From Terriglobus roseus (GTDB taxonomy: Bacteria; Acidobacteriota; Terriglobia; Terriglobales; Acidobacteriaceae), in contig NZ_FNSD01000001.1 of the NCBI RefSeq assembly GCF_900105625.1, positions 4,464,001 through 4,528,000 of the forward strand: DNA of 64,000 nt. The letters run 5' to 3'. The notes under the pieces were generated by a model, which saw nothing but the letters and a program-made list of their open reading frames with translations, made no database searches and had not been told where the DNA came from. Below are positions 21,644 through 29,561 of this stretch, one piece after another. Numbering within the stretch: position 1 is the stretch's first letter; the number at the start of each line of letters is the position of its first letter. The position numbers and the translations under genes were made by a program.

Positions 21644-22152
21644 TACTTCACATCCTTTCCGCGGCCGGCGGCATAGTCAGCCAGGATCGCGTCGACCTTT
21701 GCGGTAGTCAGGTTGTCATGGAAGTCGTAGTTCACCTGCATGGCAGGCGCCCAGCAACAGGCACCGATGCATTCCACCTCTTCCAGGCTGAACTGGCCGT
21801 CGGGCGTAACTTCCTTGTGACCGATGCCAAGCTTCGCCTTGCAGTGGTCCAGGATGTCATAGCCGCCAACGAGCATGCAGGAGATGTTGGTGCACACCTG
21901 CACGTTGTACCTGCCAGCCGGCTTGGTGCGCAGCATGGAGTAGTACGACAGCACGCCTCGTACGTCCAACTCCAGAAGGTCGAGTCGCTGTGCGATCTCG
22001 GCAACAACGGCGTCCGAGACATAGCCCACTTCGTCCTGCGCGTACAGCAGCATAGGGACAAGAGCGGATCGCTTTACCGGGTAGAGAGTGACGAGTTTGT
22101 CGAAACGCTCAGCGGTAGCCTGCGTGAAGATGCTGTCGGTTACGGTGCTCAC
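21643..22152 (-). CDS. nuoE: NADH-quinone oxidoreductase subunit E, 169 aa
   Basis: Thioredoxin-like 2Fe-2S protein holding cluster N1a. The four ligand cysteines are visible in QVCTNISCMLVGG and VECIGACCWAPAMQVN. The start ATG overlaps the stop of the upstream 99-aa gene by 4 nt, so that small gene heads this transcript. The product begins MSTVTDSIFTQATAERFDKL, a normal family start. Confidence 0.96.
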   Translation of the reverse strand: MSTVTDSIFTQATAERFDKLVTLYPVKRSALVPMLLYAQDEVGYVSDAVVAEIAQRLDLLELDVRGVLSYYSMLRTKPAGRYNVQVCTNISCMLVGGYDILDHCKAKLGIGHKEVTPDGQFSLEEVECIGACCWAPAMQVNYDFHDNLTTAKVDAILADYAAGRGKDVK

Positions 22153-22448
22153 AGGTTAATTATCGCCGATGCCAGCCGCTCTGCGTACAGGTCCATCTCA
22201 TCTTCGTCGTCACCCACGCGGGCACGCCCATTTTCTGTCAGGGTGAAGGTGCGTTCCTCACCCTCGCTGGTGGTGTAAGCAGCAGGCACGAACTGCATCC
22301 AGCGCAGTCCATAGCGAACAAGGATGCGGTCTTCGCTTACTTCGACGACAGCATGTTGCTCACGGCCGAGCGAGTGGACGGCGGCGTAGGAGCGCAGCAG
22401 GGAGGCCCAGGATGTCCACAGTTCGCGATGAAGTTGTTCGGTTATCAC
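22149..22448 (-). CDS. 99-aa protein translationally coupled to nuoE, unknown function
   Basis: A small alpha/beta protein beginning MITEQLHRELWTSWASLLRS, with a strand-rich centre (VVEVSEDRILVRYGLRWMQFVPAAYTTSEGEERTFTLTENGRARVG) and an acidic C-terminal helix with DEDEMDLYAERLASAIINL. No Cys pairs and no membrane segment. Its stop overlaps the nuoE start (ATGA), so it belongs to the nuoE-N transcript and may have a role near Complex I, but I do not recognise the family. Confidence 0.7.
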   Translation of the reverse strand: MITEQLHRELWTSWASLLRSYAAVHSLGREQHAVVEVSEDRILVRYGLRWMQFVPAAYTTSEGEERTFTLTENGRARVGDDEDEMDLYAERLASAIINL

Positions 22449-22495
22449 CTCTTCACGCTACCGCAAAGCTGCGCTAGCATGGCGGAGCTCCTCGC

Positions 22496-22517
22496 GAAAC
22501 CGCAGTGATGCGGTTTC
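22496..22517. repeat. 9-bp inverted repeat between divergent nuoE-group and VOC genes
   Basis: GAAACCGCA (22496-22504), GTGA loop, TGCGGTTTC (22509-22517), a perfect stem in the 142-bp divergent spacer. A weaker TGCCCTG...CAGGGCA pair follows at about 22518-22544. No T-tract. It could be an operator or leader for either gene. Confidence 0.5.
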
Positions 22518-22590
22518 TGCCCTGTCCTAAGCTCTCGTCAGGGCACGGACAGAGTTCTCAGCGAGGGAGCATGATCCCGGAGTGAATTCC

Positions 22591-22941
22591 ATGGCCAAGA
22601 ACCAAGTTGCCTATCTCGAACTGCCGACCCAGGATGTCGCTTCCCTCAAGCAGTTCTACGGCTCTCTGTTTGGATGGAGCCACGAGGACTTTGGCCCGGA
22701 CTACGCTGCCGTGCACGGCTCCGGTCTTGAGGCTGGATATAACGGCGGCAGTGACGGTCGTTCCAGAGCACCGCTTGCGATGATCGTGACCGACCATATC
22801 GAAGCCATGGAAGGGCAGGTGGTTGCCGCAGGTGGAAAAATCACGGTGCCTACGTTTGCCTATCCGGGCGGCCGGCGGTTTCACTTCACCGATCCGGCGG
22901 GCAATGAGCTGGCCGTGATGCAGCCAGATTCGCGGTCCTAA
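22591..22941 (+). CDS. VOC-superfamily (glyoxalase/bleomycin resistance-like) protein, 116 aa
   Basis: Two beta-alpha-beta modules with VAYLELPTQDVASLKQFYGSLFGW and VAAGGKITVPTFAYPGGRRFHFTDPAGNELAVMQ, a standard single-domain VOC pattern. The His/Glu metal set is incomplete, so it may bind ligand without catalysis. GGAG lies 9 nt before ATG 22591; a GTG at 22582 is possible. It is the only plus-strand gene between the two nuo transcripts, and ends 4 nt into the convergent RraB-like gene. Confidence 0.85.
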   Translation: MAKNQVAYLELPTQDVASLKQFYGSLFGWSHEDFGPDYAAVHGSGLEAGYNGGSDGRSRAPLAMIVTDHIEAMEGQVVAAGGKITVPTFAYPGGRRFHFTDPAGNELAVMQPDSRS

Positions 22942-23360
22942 GAGTTCAGCGTCCCTGCCGAGCGTGCGTCTGGTGTGTCGCCTTGCGTCTGCGCCTGTTC
23001 CGCGGATTCCTCTCCGAGCAGATTCCAGCCGTCGAAGGTGCCATTCATCCCGCTTGCCGTGTGAACCATGTCGGAGACGAATTCCTCGCGCACCGTGTCC
23101 CGGAGGCTGCGCTTCACACCCACACGGATCTGAAAACGGTCCCCCCGTTTTTCCGGCTCAGGTTGAAGCACACGGGTACCCTTCGCGAATAATGCCTTGA
23201 TGAGAGCGCGCGCGCACTCGTCATCGTCCGAGGAGAAACACAGAACGATGGAGCGCGTAACTTCCACGTTGTATTGCTGATCCACCAACTCCTTCAAGCG
23301 GGCGGTGTTGTTCGCAAGCTGCTGGTCAAGATTCTCTTTCGCGCTGGCTTCAGTCGTCAT
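22938..23360 (-). CDS. RraB-like (ribonuclease E inhibitor B family) protein, 140 aa
   Basis: RraB in E. coli binds RNase E and damps its activity. Here the C-terminal half carries the family pattern: SIVLCFSSDDDECARALIKALFAKGTRVLQPEPEKRGDRFQIRVGVKRSLRD and the closing MNGTFDGWNLLGEE, matching the GEYDGWE-type end of RraB. The N-terminal 40 residues are a charged helix (QQLANNTARLKELVDQQY). The ATG at 23360 is at a family-like start. The C-terminus is extended by a Gln/Thr-rich tail. Assignment is by pattern and not certain. Confidence 0.65.
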   Translation of the reverse strand: MTTEASAKENLDQQLANNTARLKELVDQQYNVEVTRSIVLCFSSDDDECARALIKALFAKGTRVLQPEPEKRGDRFQIRVGVKRSLRDTVREEFVSDMVHTASGMNGTFDGWNLLGEESAEQAQTQGDTPDARSAGTLNS

Positions 23361-23413
23361 GCGTGGCAAGTCCTCGCGCAGTTGGATGCGCCTGACGGGA
23401 CTTACGCAATCCG

Positions 23414-23947
23414 CTAAGCCTTCGGGGCGCTGTCGATCTCTTCGAAGATGTCCGCGATCGTGAGACCTACCGGAGTGCCGGGGATGGTGAAGGCTTCGTC
23501 CACCATCGGCAGTGCACCTCCGCTGGCATCCAGAACCCAGCATTCACGAGACTTCGGATCGATGATCCAGATATTTGGCACGCCCATGTGCAGATATTCC
23601 TGCGCGCGCGTCACGACCCGTTGAAAGCGGTCCTCCGGCGACAAGACCTCGACGCAGAGAACGGGCGGATCCGTCAGGATGCCGGTGAACGGCTTCTCAG
23701 ACGGCACAACGCACACATCTGGAACACGGAAACGAGTCGACGACACCTGGACCCGCTGCTCGGGAAGAGCACGAAGAAGCCATTCTTTCCGGTGCATGTA
23801 AAAAATGGCGCTGATCGCACCTTGAACTGCGGAGTGCCATTCCTCGCCCAAGTAGCGCTCCTCGAGGTCACCGTCGACATAGTCACAGTCCGGCTCGTAG
23901 GAACTGCGAAGATATTCGCTCACCGGGATGTGGACCGTGGTCGCCAT
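23414..23947 (-). CDS. Uma2-family endonuclease (DUF820, PD-(D/E)XK fold), 177 aa
   Basis: Family hallmarks: PVSEYLRSSYEPDCDYVDGDLEERYLGEEWHSAVQGAI near the N-terminus, RVPDVCVV (active-site Asp) and CVEVLSPEDRFQRVVTRAQEYLHMGVPNIWIIDPKSRECWVLD with the catalytic E-x-L. Uma2 genes are very numerous in cyanobacteria and acidobacteria; many are of unknown function. It lies upstream of and codirectional with the RraB-like gene, and just beyond the nuoD terminator. Confidence 0.85.
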   Translation of the reverse strand: MATTVHIPVSEYLRSSYEPDCDYVDGDLEERYLGEEWHSAVQGAISAIFYMHRKEWLLRALPEQRVQVSSTRFRVPDVCVVPSEKPFTGILTDPPVLCVEVLSPEDRFQRVVTRAQEYLHMGVPNIWIIDPKSRECWVLDASGGALPMVDEAFTIPGTPVGLTIADIFEEIDSAPKA

Positions 23948-23990
23948 GGATCTATTGGACGCTGCTTATGCGGATCCGCGCAAGAGAAAA

Positions 23991-24018
23991 CCCCACGTCT
24001 TCGGAGCGAGACGTGGGG
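23991..24018 (-). terminator. Terminator after nuoD
   Basis: Stem CCCCACGTCT (23991-24000) / AGACGTGGGG (24009-24018), and on the minus strand it is followed by TTTTCTCTTG. It lies 23 nt past the nuoD stop and separates the nuoA-C-D transcript from the Uma2 gene. Confidence 0.9.
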
Positions 24019-24041
24019 CATCTGGATTTAAAGGTCAGCGA

Positions 24042-25295
24042 CTAGCGGTCGATTTCACCGAGCACGATGTCGATCGATCCGATGACCGCGACCACATCGC
24101 CCAGCAGCTTGCCCTTGCACATGGTCTCCAGCGCCTGCAGTGTGGCGTAACTTGGGTTGCGCATGTGGCAGCGCAGCGGCTTTGCTGTGCCGTCACTTAC
24201 GACGTAGTAGCCCATGACGCCGCGCGGCGACTCCACTGTCTGGAAGACTTCGCCTGCCGGAACGCCGAAACCTTCGGTGACGATCTTGAAGTGGTGGATC
24301 AGCGATTCCATCTGCGTCTTCATCTGCTCACGGTTCGGCAGGATGATCTTCGGCGCGTCTGCGACAACCGGGCCTTCGGGCATGCGATCCAGCGCCTGCT
24401 GGCAGATCTTGATGGACTCATACATCTCTTCCATCCGGATCACGTAGCGCGCCCACACATCGCCCTCGGTGCGGATCGGCACCTTGAAGCTGTACTTCTC
24501 GTAACCGGAGTAGGGCATGTCGCGACGCAGATCCCAGTCCACGCCACTGGCGCGGAGCGGCGGTCCAGTCACGCCAAGAGCAACAGCGTCCTCAGGTGAG
24601 AGGTAGCCGACACCCTTCAAACGCGAAATCCAGATGGGATTGCCGGTCAGCAGACCCTCATACTCCGCGATTTTGGACGGCATGATCTTCAGGAACTTCT
24701 GCACGCGTGCGAACCAGTCGATGGGCGGTTCCATGCTGATGCCACCAACGCGGAAGTAGCTGGTCATCATGCGCTGTCCCGCAACCGCCTCAAACAGGCG
24801 CAGCAACTCTTCGCGCTCACGGAAGCAATAGAGGAAGACGGTCAGCGCGCCGATGTCCATGGCATGCGTACCCAGCCAGACCAGGTGGCTCTGGATACGC
24901 GTCAGTTCGTTCAACAGAACGCGGATCGTCTCCGCGCGCTCGGGAATTTCCAGGCCCAGCAACTTTTCAACCGCCAGACAGTAGGCGAGGTTGTTGGTCA
25001 TGGGACACAGGTAGTCGATGCGATCGGTCAGCGGTACCACCTGCTGGTAAAACTTCGCCTCGCAGGTCTTTTCAATGCCGGTGTGCAGGTAGCCGATGTC
25101 CGGCGCCAGCGAGACGACGGTCTCGCCGTCGATCTCAAGGACCAGGCGCAGAACCCCGTGCGTGGACGGGTGCTGCGGTCCCATATTCAGAACCATGGTG
25201 CGGTCCTGCGCGGGATCGTCCTGGTGACGTGCGGAGTCGGCGACGACGTCCAGGACGTCCGGCGTGATCATGTCTGGCGCGGCAACAGGAGCCAT
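24042..25295 (-). CDS. nuoD: NADH-quinone oxidoreductase subunit D, 417 aa
   Basis: 49-kDa-type subunit near the quinone site. Conserved: MVLNMGPQHPSTHGVLRLVLEIDGETVV, HTGIEKTCEAKFYQQVVPLTDRIDYL, SPRGVMGYYVVSDGTAKPLRCHMRNPSY and the C-terminal VAVIGSIDIVLGEIDR. The N-terminus is preceded by about 30 residues with acidic character (PDMITPDVLDVVADSARHQD). Follows nuoC after 67 bp and is the last gene of the nuoA-C-D transcript. Confidence 0.96.
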   Translation of the reverse strand: MAPVAAPDMITPDVLDVVADSARHQDDPAQDRTMVLNMGPQHPSTHGVLRLVLEIDGETVVSLAPDIGYLHTGIEKTCEAKFYQQVVPLTDRIDYLCPMTNNLAYCLAVEKLLGLEIPERAETIRVLLNELTRIQSHLVWLGTHAMDIGALTVFLYCFREREELLRLFEAVAGQRMMTSYFRVGGISMEPPIDWFARVQKFLKIMPSKIAEYEGLLTGNPIWISRLKGVGYLSPEDAVALGVTGPPLRASGVDWDLRRDMPYSGYEKYSFKVPIRTEGDVWARYVIRMEEMYESIKICQQALDRMPEGPVVADAPKIILPNREQMKTQMESLIHHFKIVTEGFGVPAGEVFQTVESPRGVMGYYVVSDGTAKPLRCHMRNPSYATLQALETMCKGKLLGDVVAVIGSIDIVLGEIDR

Positions 25296-25362
25296 TGTGC
25301 GAAACCCTCAGGTGGTGCGGTTACTGAAACAGCAGGCGTTCCAGCGGAACCCTGCGACAGTT

Positions 25363-25845
25363 CTAGCGGTAGCCTTCGACCGGATAGTCCTTACGCAGCG
25401 GATGACCTTCCCAGTCGGTAGGCATCATGATGCGCGTCAGGTTCGGGTGGCCGCTGAAGCGGATCCCGAAAAGGTCGAAGACCTCGCGTTCGTAGAAGTT
25501 TGCGGAGGGCCAGACGGATGTGATCGACGGCACAACAGGGGAGTCGCCCTCCAGCAGCACAGCCAGCCGGATGCGTACCTTCATCTTCATCGAAACGATG
25601 TGGTAGCTGACCTGGAAACGCGGCTCGCTGGGGTACCAGTCCACGGCGGTGCAGTCTTCAAAGAAGTTATAGCCGGCATCCTGAACAGCCTTGGCCGCCG
25701 CAACGATATTGTCCGCACTCACGGTGACGGTCAGTTCGTTTCGGTCGAACTTGGCCTTGACTGGCATATCGCCCAGCGCAATCATGGCTGGGTTGTCGGT
25801 CATGGCCTCACGAACGGCTTCGAGAGAGAGGAGAGCTTCTGCCAT
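25363..25845 (-). CDS. nuoC: NADH-quinone oxidoreductase subunit C, 160 aa
   Basis: 30-kDa-type subunit. The signature ANFYEREVFDLFGIRFSGHPNLTRIMMPTDWEGHPLRKDYPVEGY is present near the C-terminus. The ATG overlaps the nuoA stop (TAATG). The protein is short because the N-terminal region is lean. It is a separate protein, not fused to NuoD. Confidence 0.95.
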   Translation of the reverse strand: MAEALLSLEAVREAMTDNPAMIALGDMPVKAKFDRNELTVTVSADNIVAAAKAVQDAGYNFFEDCTAVDWYPSEPRFQVSYHIVSMKMKVRIRLAVLLEGDSPVVPSITSVWPSANFYEREVFDLFGIRFSGHPNLTRIMMPTDWEGHPLRKDYPVEGYR

Positions 25846-26255
25846 TACAGGTCCGCCTTATCGTTGCCCCAATCGAGCACGCCCTTTTTCCAGACATAAA
25901 ACAAGCCTACGGCGACGAATCCCAGGTACACGATCATCTCGTTGAAGCCGAAGAACTTCGAGCCGGTCAGGGCCGGCAACTGACGGAAGACGGTCGCCCA
26001 CGGCAGCATGAAGACTGCCTCAACGTCGAACAGGATGAAGAGCATGGCAACCATGTAGAAGCGGACAGAGAAACGTCCGCGAGCGTCGCCCACGGGATCC
26101 ATGCCGCACTCATAGGCGCCGGCCTTCACCTTGCTGGGCCGCTTCTTGCCGATGAAGAACGAAGCGCCCACCATGCCGCCAGCCAGGCCGATGGCCACCA
26201 GCAGTTGCAGCGCGAGCGGGAGATAGTTCCAGACGTAAGGGTGTGTCGGGTTCAT
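25845..26255 (-). CDS. nuoA: NADH-quinone oxidoreductase subunit A, 136 aa
   Basis: Three-helix membrane subunit with the family phrase KAGAYECGMDPVGDARGRFSVRFYMVAMLFILFDVEAVFMLPWA. Heads this transcript. It is followed directly by nuoC; nuoB, normally second, is absent from the window. Confidence 0.95.
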   Translation of the reverse strand: MNPTHPYVWNYLPLALQLLVAIGLAGGMVGASFFIGKKRPSKVKAGAYECGMDPVGDARGRFSVRFYMVAMLFILFDVEAVFMLPWATVFRQLPALTGSKFFGFNEMIVYLGFVAVGLFYVWKKGVLDWGNDKADL

Positions 26256-26359
26256 GTTTACCCGATTCTAGCTGGAGACCGCACCGAAGGGAATCCGGGT
26301 GCCCCGTGGGCGCTGAGAATTCGCTTCCGCCGGTCGAATTCGTGGCCCATCATGTTGCC

Positions 26360-26743
26360 ATGATGGATCGAGCACACAATCTGACGGCAATTCTTCCATG
26401 CAACGACGTCTCCCGGAGCAGAGCCTTCTACGAGCGGATGGGCTTCCAGGTCTGGGCCGGCGACGACCACTACCTGATGATGCGCGACGGCAAGGGTGGC
26501 GAACTCCACCTGCAGCCAGCCTGTGAAGACTGGCTGGTGCCGGGCCGCAATCCCTTCGGCCTCTACCTGTACTCGGAGGACGTCGACACACTGGCCGAGA
26601 ACTTCCTCGGCGAGATCCTCGGGAAGATTCATGGGCCGGAGGACAAGCCGTGGGGCATGTATGAGTTCTCAGTTTCGGACCCGGACGAGACGCTCGTCCG
26701 CATCGGCTGGCCGACCCATCTGCGCGCAGCTCTTTCGAAATAA
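26360..26743 (+). CDS. VOC-superfamily protein (bleomycin resistance-like), 127 aa
   Basis: VOC fold: LTAILPCNDVSRSRAFYERMGFQVWAGDDHYLMMRDGKGGELHLQP in the first module and FLGEILGKIHGPEDKPWGMYEFSVSDPDETLVRIGWP in the second, the layout of small bleomycin-binding-like proteins. The start is ATG 26360 or 26363; neither has a good ribosome site. It diverges from nuoA. Function unknown; metal ligands are incomplete for an obvious lyase. Confidence 0.8.
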   Translation: MMDRAHNLTAILPCNDVSRSRAFYERMGFQVWAGDDHYLMMRDGKGGELHLQPACEDWLVPGRNPFGLYLYSEDVDTLAENFLGEILGKIHGPEDKPWGMYEFSVSDPDETLVRIGWPTHLRAALSK

Positions 26744-26839
26744 GCAGCAAGAAACTCTTCCCATCAGATCGCTGGACGCGATAAAGTGCTCGTGCTGTCG
26801 TTTGTGGACGATGTACACATCCAAAATTGGAGAACGGGA

Positions 26840-27955
26840 ATGAGCCGGATCAGGCTGCTGGTGGGCACACGTAAGGGCGCCTTTGTGCTGGAGGCGGATG
26901 GCACACGGAAGGACTGGACTGTAAGTGGTCCGCACTTTGCTGGATGGGAGGTGTATCACGTGAAGGGGTCACCGCTGAATCCTGACCGGATCTACGCTTC
27001 GCAAACCTCCTCATGGTTCGGGCAGGTAGTGCAGCGGTCGGATGACGGCGGCAAGACGTGGGCTGCGGCGGGGAACAAGTTCCTGTACGAGGGCGTGGCC
27101 GGAACGCACCAGTGGTATGACGGCACACCTCATCCGTGGGAGTTCAAGCGTGTGTGGCACCTGGAGCCTTCGCTCTTCGATCCAGAGGTCGTCTACGCCG
27201 GTGCAGAGGACGCCGCGCTCTTCCGTTCAACCGACGGTGCGGCGAGCTGGACGGAACTTGCCGGGCTCCGCAGGCACGGCAGCGGCCCAAACTGGCAGCC
27301 TGGTGCGGGCGGCATGTGCCTGCACAGCATTGTGCAGGATCCTGCCGATGCGAAGCGGATGTACATCGCTATCTCGGCGGCAGGTGCCTTCCGTACGGAT
27401 GACGGCGGCGAGACGTGGAAGGCCATCAACCGCGGCCTGCGTTCAGAGTTCATTCCGGACCCAAACGCCGAGGTCGGTCATTGCGTCCATCACATCGCCA
27501 TGCACCCGTCGCGGCCGCAGACGCTCTTCATGCAGAAACATTGGGACGTGATGCGTACCGACAACGCGGGAGATCAGTGGTCTGAGGTGAGCGGCAACCT
27601 GCCGACGGATTTTGGGTTCGTGATCGACGTGCATGCGCACGAGCCCGAGACGGTGTACGTGGTGCCAATCAAGAGCGACTCGGAGCACTATCCCCTCGAC
27701 GGTGCCCTGCGCGTCTTCCGCAGCCGAGGCGGGGGGAACGAGTGGGAGCCACTGACAGCCGGTCTGCCGCAGAAAGACTGCTACGTGAACGTATTGCGGG
27801 ACGCCATGAGCGTCGACTCACTGGACGAGTGTGGCGTTTACTTCGGCACGACCGGCGGACAGGTCTACGCATCCGCAGACGGCGGTGACACCTGGAATGC
27901 GATCGTGCGCGACCTGCCCGCTGTGCTGTCCGTCGAGGCACAGACGCTCGCATGA
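26840..27955 (+). CDS. BNR/Asp-box beta-propeller protein, 371 aa
   Basis: A sialidase-like fold built from Asp-box repeats: SDDGGKTW (residues about 67-74), [24 protein letters not shown] and SADGGDTW, spaced roughly every 55-60 residues. No signal peptide, so it is likely cytoplasmic. The opening [23 protein letters not shown] and the fixed block [44 protein letters not shown] are family-specific. GGAGAACGGGA precedes ATG 26840. Its stop overlaps the MoaD-like gene (ATGA), so the two are coupled. Confidence 0.85.
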   Translation: MSRIRLLVGTRKGAFVLEADGTRKDWTVSGPHFAGWEVYHVKGSPLNPDRIYASQTSSWFGQVVQRSDDGGKTWAAAGNKFLYEGVAGTHQWYDGTPHPWEFKRVWHLEPSLFDPEVVYAGAEDAALFRSTDGAASWTELAGLRRHGSGPNWQPGAGGMCLHSIVQDPADAKRMYIAISAAGAFRTDDGGETWKAINRGLRSEFIPDPNAEVGHCVHHIAMHPSRPQTLFMQKHWDVMRTDNAGDQWSEVSGNLPTDFGFVIDVHAHEPETVYVVPIKSDSEHYPLDGALRVFRSRGGGNEWEPLTAGLPQKDCYVNVLRDAMSVDSLDECGVYFGTTGGQVYASADGGDTWNAIVRDLPAVLSVEAQTLA

Positions 27956-28251
27956 AGATCCGGGTAGAACTACCGGCGAACCTGTGCCGGCTGGCACACG
28001 TCGCGCCTCTGGTAGAGCTTGAGGCAGGGGATCAACCCACCCAACGGTCCATGATGGAGGCGCTGGAGGCAAAGCTGCCAGCACTGCAGGGCACCGTTCG
28101 CGATCACACCACGCAACTGCGGCGGCCGTACCTGCGCTTCTTCGCCTGCAACGAAGACATCTCGCACCAGGACATCGACCAGGCGCTCCCACCATCCATC
28201 GCCAATGGAAGCGAACCTCTGCTGATCATCGGAGCCGTCTCGGGCGGCTGA
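27952..28251 (+). CDS. MoaD/ThiS-family ubiquitin-like sulfur carrier, 99 aa
   Basis: The product starts [21 protein letters not shown] and ends in the diagnostic AVSGG, the Gly-Gly C-terminus that is adenylated and thiocarboxylated in MoaD/ThiS proteins. A family-typical [13 protein letters not shown] tail is present; the core is longer than ThiS (66 aa) but within the MoaD range. It is coupled by ATGA to the propeller gene. No MoeB/ThiF activator or MoaE partner is in this window, so the sulfur acceptor is unknown; a role in molybdopterin or another sulfur transfer is inferred only. Confidence 0.85.
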   Translation: MKIRVELPANLCRLAHVAPLVELEAGDQPTQRSMMEALEAKLPALQGTVRDHTTQLRRPYLRFFACNEDISHQDIDQALPPSIANGSEPLLIIGAVSGG

Positions 28252-28293
28252 GTGGAGCAACGTGGGACGGATAGTGCTCGCCTCGTCGAATGG

Positions 28294-29211
28294 CTATCGG
28301 AAGAGAGCGAGATAGGCATCGGTGATCCGCTCTCCATACAGCGCGGCAAGTAGCCCGCCCATGCACAGGAAACTGCCGAAAGGAAGCCGCGTTGCGGCGT
28401 CCGCTTGTCGGCGGAGCAGCATGACAGTCGCATAGAAGGTCGCCAGCATCAGGCCGAGGAAGAGCGACAGGACGGTGGGGGCCAGGCCGACGAAGGCTGC
28501 GATCATGGCCAGCAGCTTGGCGTCGCCGAGACCCATGCCGTCCCGTTTACGGATTGCCCGATAAGCAACGCGGATGAGGAACAGCAGCAGGAACGCGCCG
28601 ATTGCCGCAAGCAGGCGGCCGAAGATCAGGTGCTCTGCACCCGTCAGGAAGATGTTGCCGGGGCTGCGTCCAGCGTTCGCGCTGTTGATGTCGGGGGCGT
28701 GCTGCAGAATTACGTTGCCTTCATTGTCGCCAAGAAAGACCGCCTCCGCGCACGCGAAGATCAGTCCAAGCAGGATGCCCGGGATCGTCAGCGTGTTGGG
28801 TAGTAAGTGATGCTTCCAGTCGATGACCATCAGTGCGATCAGAAGGCTGCCGACCATAGCGATTCCAACGGCGTGAACGATGAGCCTCGCGAAGATGTCG
28901 CCGGAGAGATCTATCCCATGGGCCACAACCAGGGCGGATAGCGCGAACCAGATGCCGGTAACGAGCTCCACCGCCGGATAGCGCCATGAGATTGGGGCGC
29001 CGCAGTCTCGGCAATGTCCGCGCAGCAGTGCGTAGCTCAGCAGGGGAATGTTGTCGTACCAGCGGATGGTGTGGCCGCAGGCAGGGCAGCGCGAACGCGG
29101 TGTCGCAACCGACTCATCCAGCGGAAGCCGTGCGATACAAACGTTGAGAAAGCTGCCAATCAGCAGACCGAAGAGAAACGCAATCGCTGGGAGGAGTAGG
29201 TCGGCTCGCAC
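28294..29211 (-). CDS. Prepilin peptidase / leader peptidase (A24 family), 305 aa
   Basis: Cleaves and N-methylates type IV pilins and pseudopilins in the inner membrane. Two Cys-x2-Cys pairs at residues 42/45 and 67/70 form the cytoplasmic zinc domain. The catalytic Asp are Asp131 (IDWKHHLLPN) and Asp230 (GMGLGDAKL). Eight hydrophobic helices. The loop between helices (about residues 160-195, GDNEGNVILQHAPDINSANA) is longer than usual. It starts with GTG at 29211. The pilin genes are not in this window. Confidence 0.93.
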   Translation of the reverse strand: MRADLLLPAIAFLFGLLIGSFLNVCIARLPLDESVATPRSRCPACGHTIRWYDNIPLLSYALLRGHCRDCGAPISWRYPAVELVTGIWFALSALVVAHGIDLSGDIFARLIVHAVGIAMVGSLLIALMVIDWKHHLLPNTLTIPGILLGLIFACAEAVFLGDNEGNVILQHAPDINSANAGRSPGNIFLTGAEHLIFGRLLAAIGAFLLLFLIRVAYRAIRKRDGMGLGDAKLLAMIAAFVGLAPTVLSLFLGLMLATFYATVMLLRRQADAATRLPFGSFLCMGGLLAALYGERITDAYLALFR

Positions 29212-29214
29212 AGA

Positions 29215-29276
29215 CTGAAGTATAGGTGCTCATGCATTGCTCGAGCTGAAGTATAGGTGGTCATGCATTGCTCGAG
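29215..29276. repeat. Tandem direct repeat, 2 x 31 bp, one mismatch
   Basis: Copy 1 at 29215-29245 and copy 2 at 29246-29276 are contiguous. Both begin CTGAAGTATAGGTG and end CATGCATTGCTCGAG; they differ only at the 15th base (C or G). The pair lies between the prepilin peptidase start and the 49-aa gene. It may be a duplicated operator or promoter, or a recent slipped-strand duplication. Confidence 0.9.
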
Positions 29277-29351
29277 GCTTTGGCGCTATCCGGCGTTTCG
29301 GCCACAGCCTCACAGCAAACCTGTTGTCGGTTGCCGCCAATCGAATTCTTC

Positions 29352-29501
29352 ATGATCCGCAAACTCAAATCCGGTGAATATCGCATCTACTCCCGCTCGA
29401 CCGACGAGAAGACGGGCAAGCGGAAAAACCTGGGCACCTTTGCCACACGCGCTGCGGCAGAGAAGCATGAACGCGCGATTCAGTACTTCAAACACGGTTA
29501 G
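29352..29501 (+). CDS. 49-aa conserved basic protein, possible DNA-binding fragment
   Basis: Frame ATG 29352 to TAG 29499-29501. The product contains GEYRIYSRSTDEKTGKRKNLGTF and ATRAAAEKHERAIQYFK, the pattern of the small beta-beta-beta-helix domain that precedes many tyrosine integrases (AP2-like arm-binding domain). It stands alone with no catalytic domain. Very similar solitary 50-aa proteins are common in bacterial genomes and lack a known role. Basic charge suggests nucleic-acid binding. Confidence 0.7.
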   Translation: MIRKLKSGEYRIYSRSTDEKTGKRKNLGTFATRAAAEKHERAIQYFKHG

Positions 29502-29519
29502 AGCTACAAGAAAAGGCAG

Positions 29520-29540
29520 GCCCGGCCTCATGGGCCGGGC
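29520..29540 (-). terminator. Terminator near the 72-aa DUF3185 gene
   Basis: Stem GCCCGGCC (29520-29527) / GGCCGGGC (29533-29540). On the minus strand it is followed by CTGCCTTTTC. It sits between the two small convergent genes ending at 29501 and 29562. Confidence 0.7.
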
Positions 29541-29561
29541 TCCTCACTGCTTTGCCTCGAT

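Noticed and set aside
29215-29276. CRISPR array
   Set aside because: Only two contiguous copies without spacers and no cas genes.
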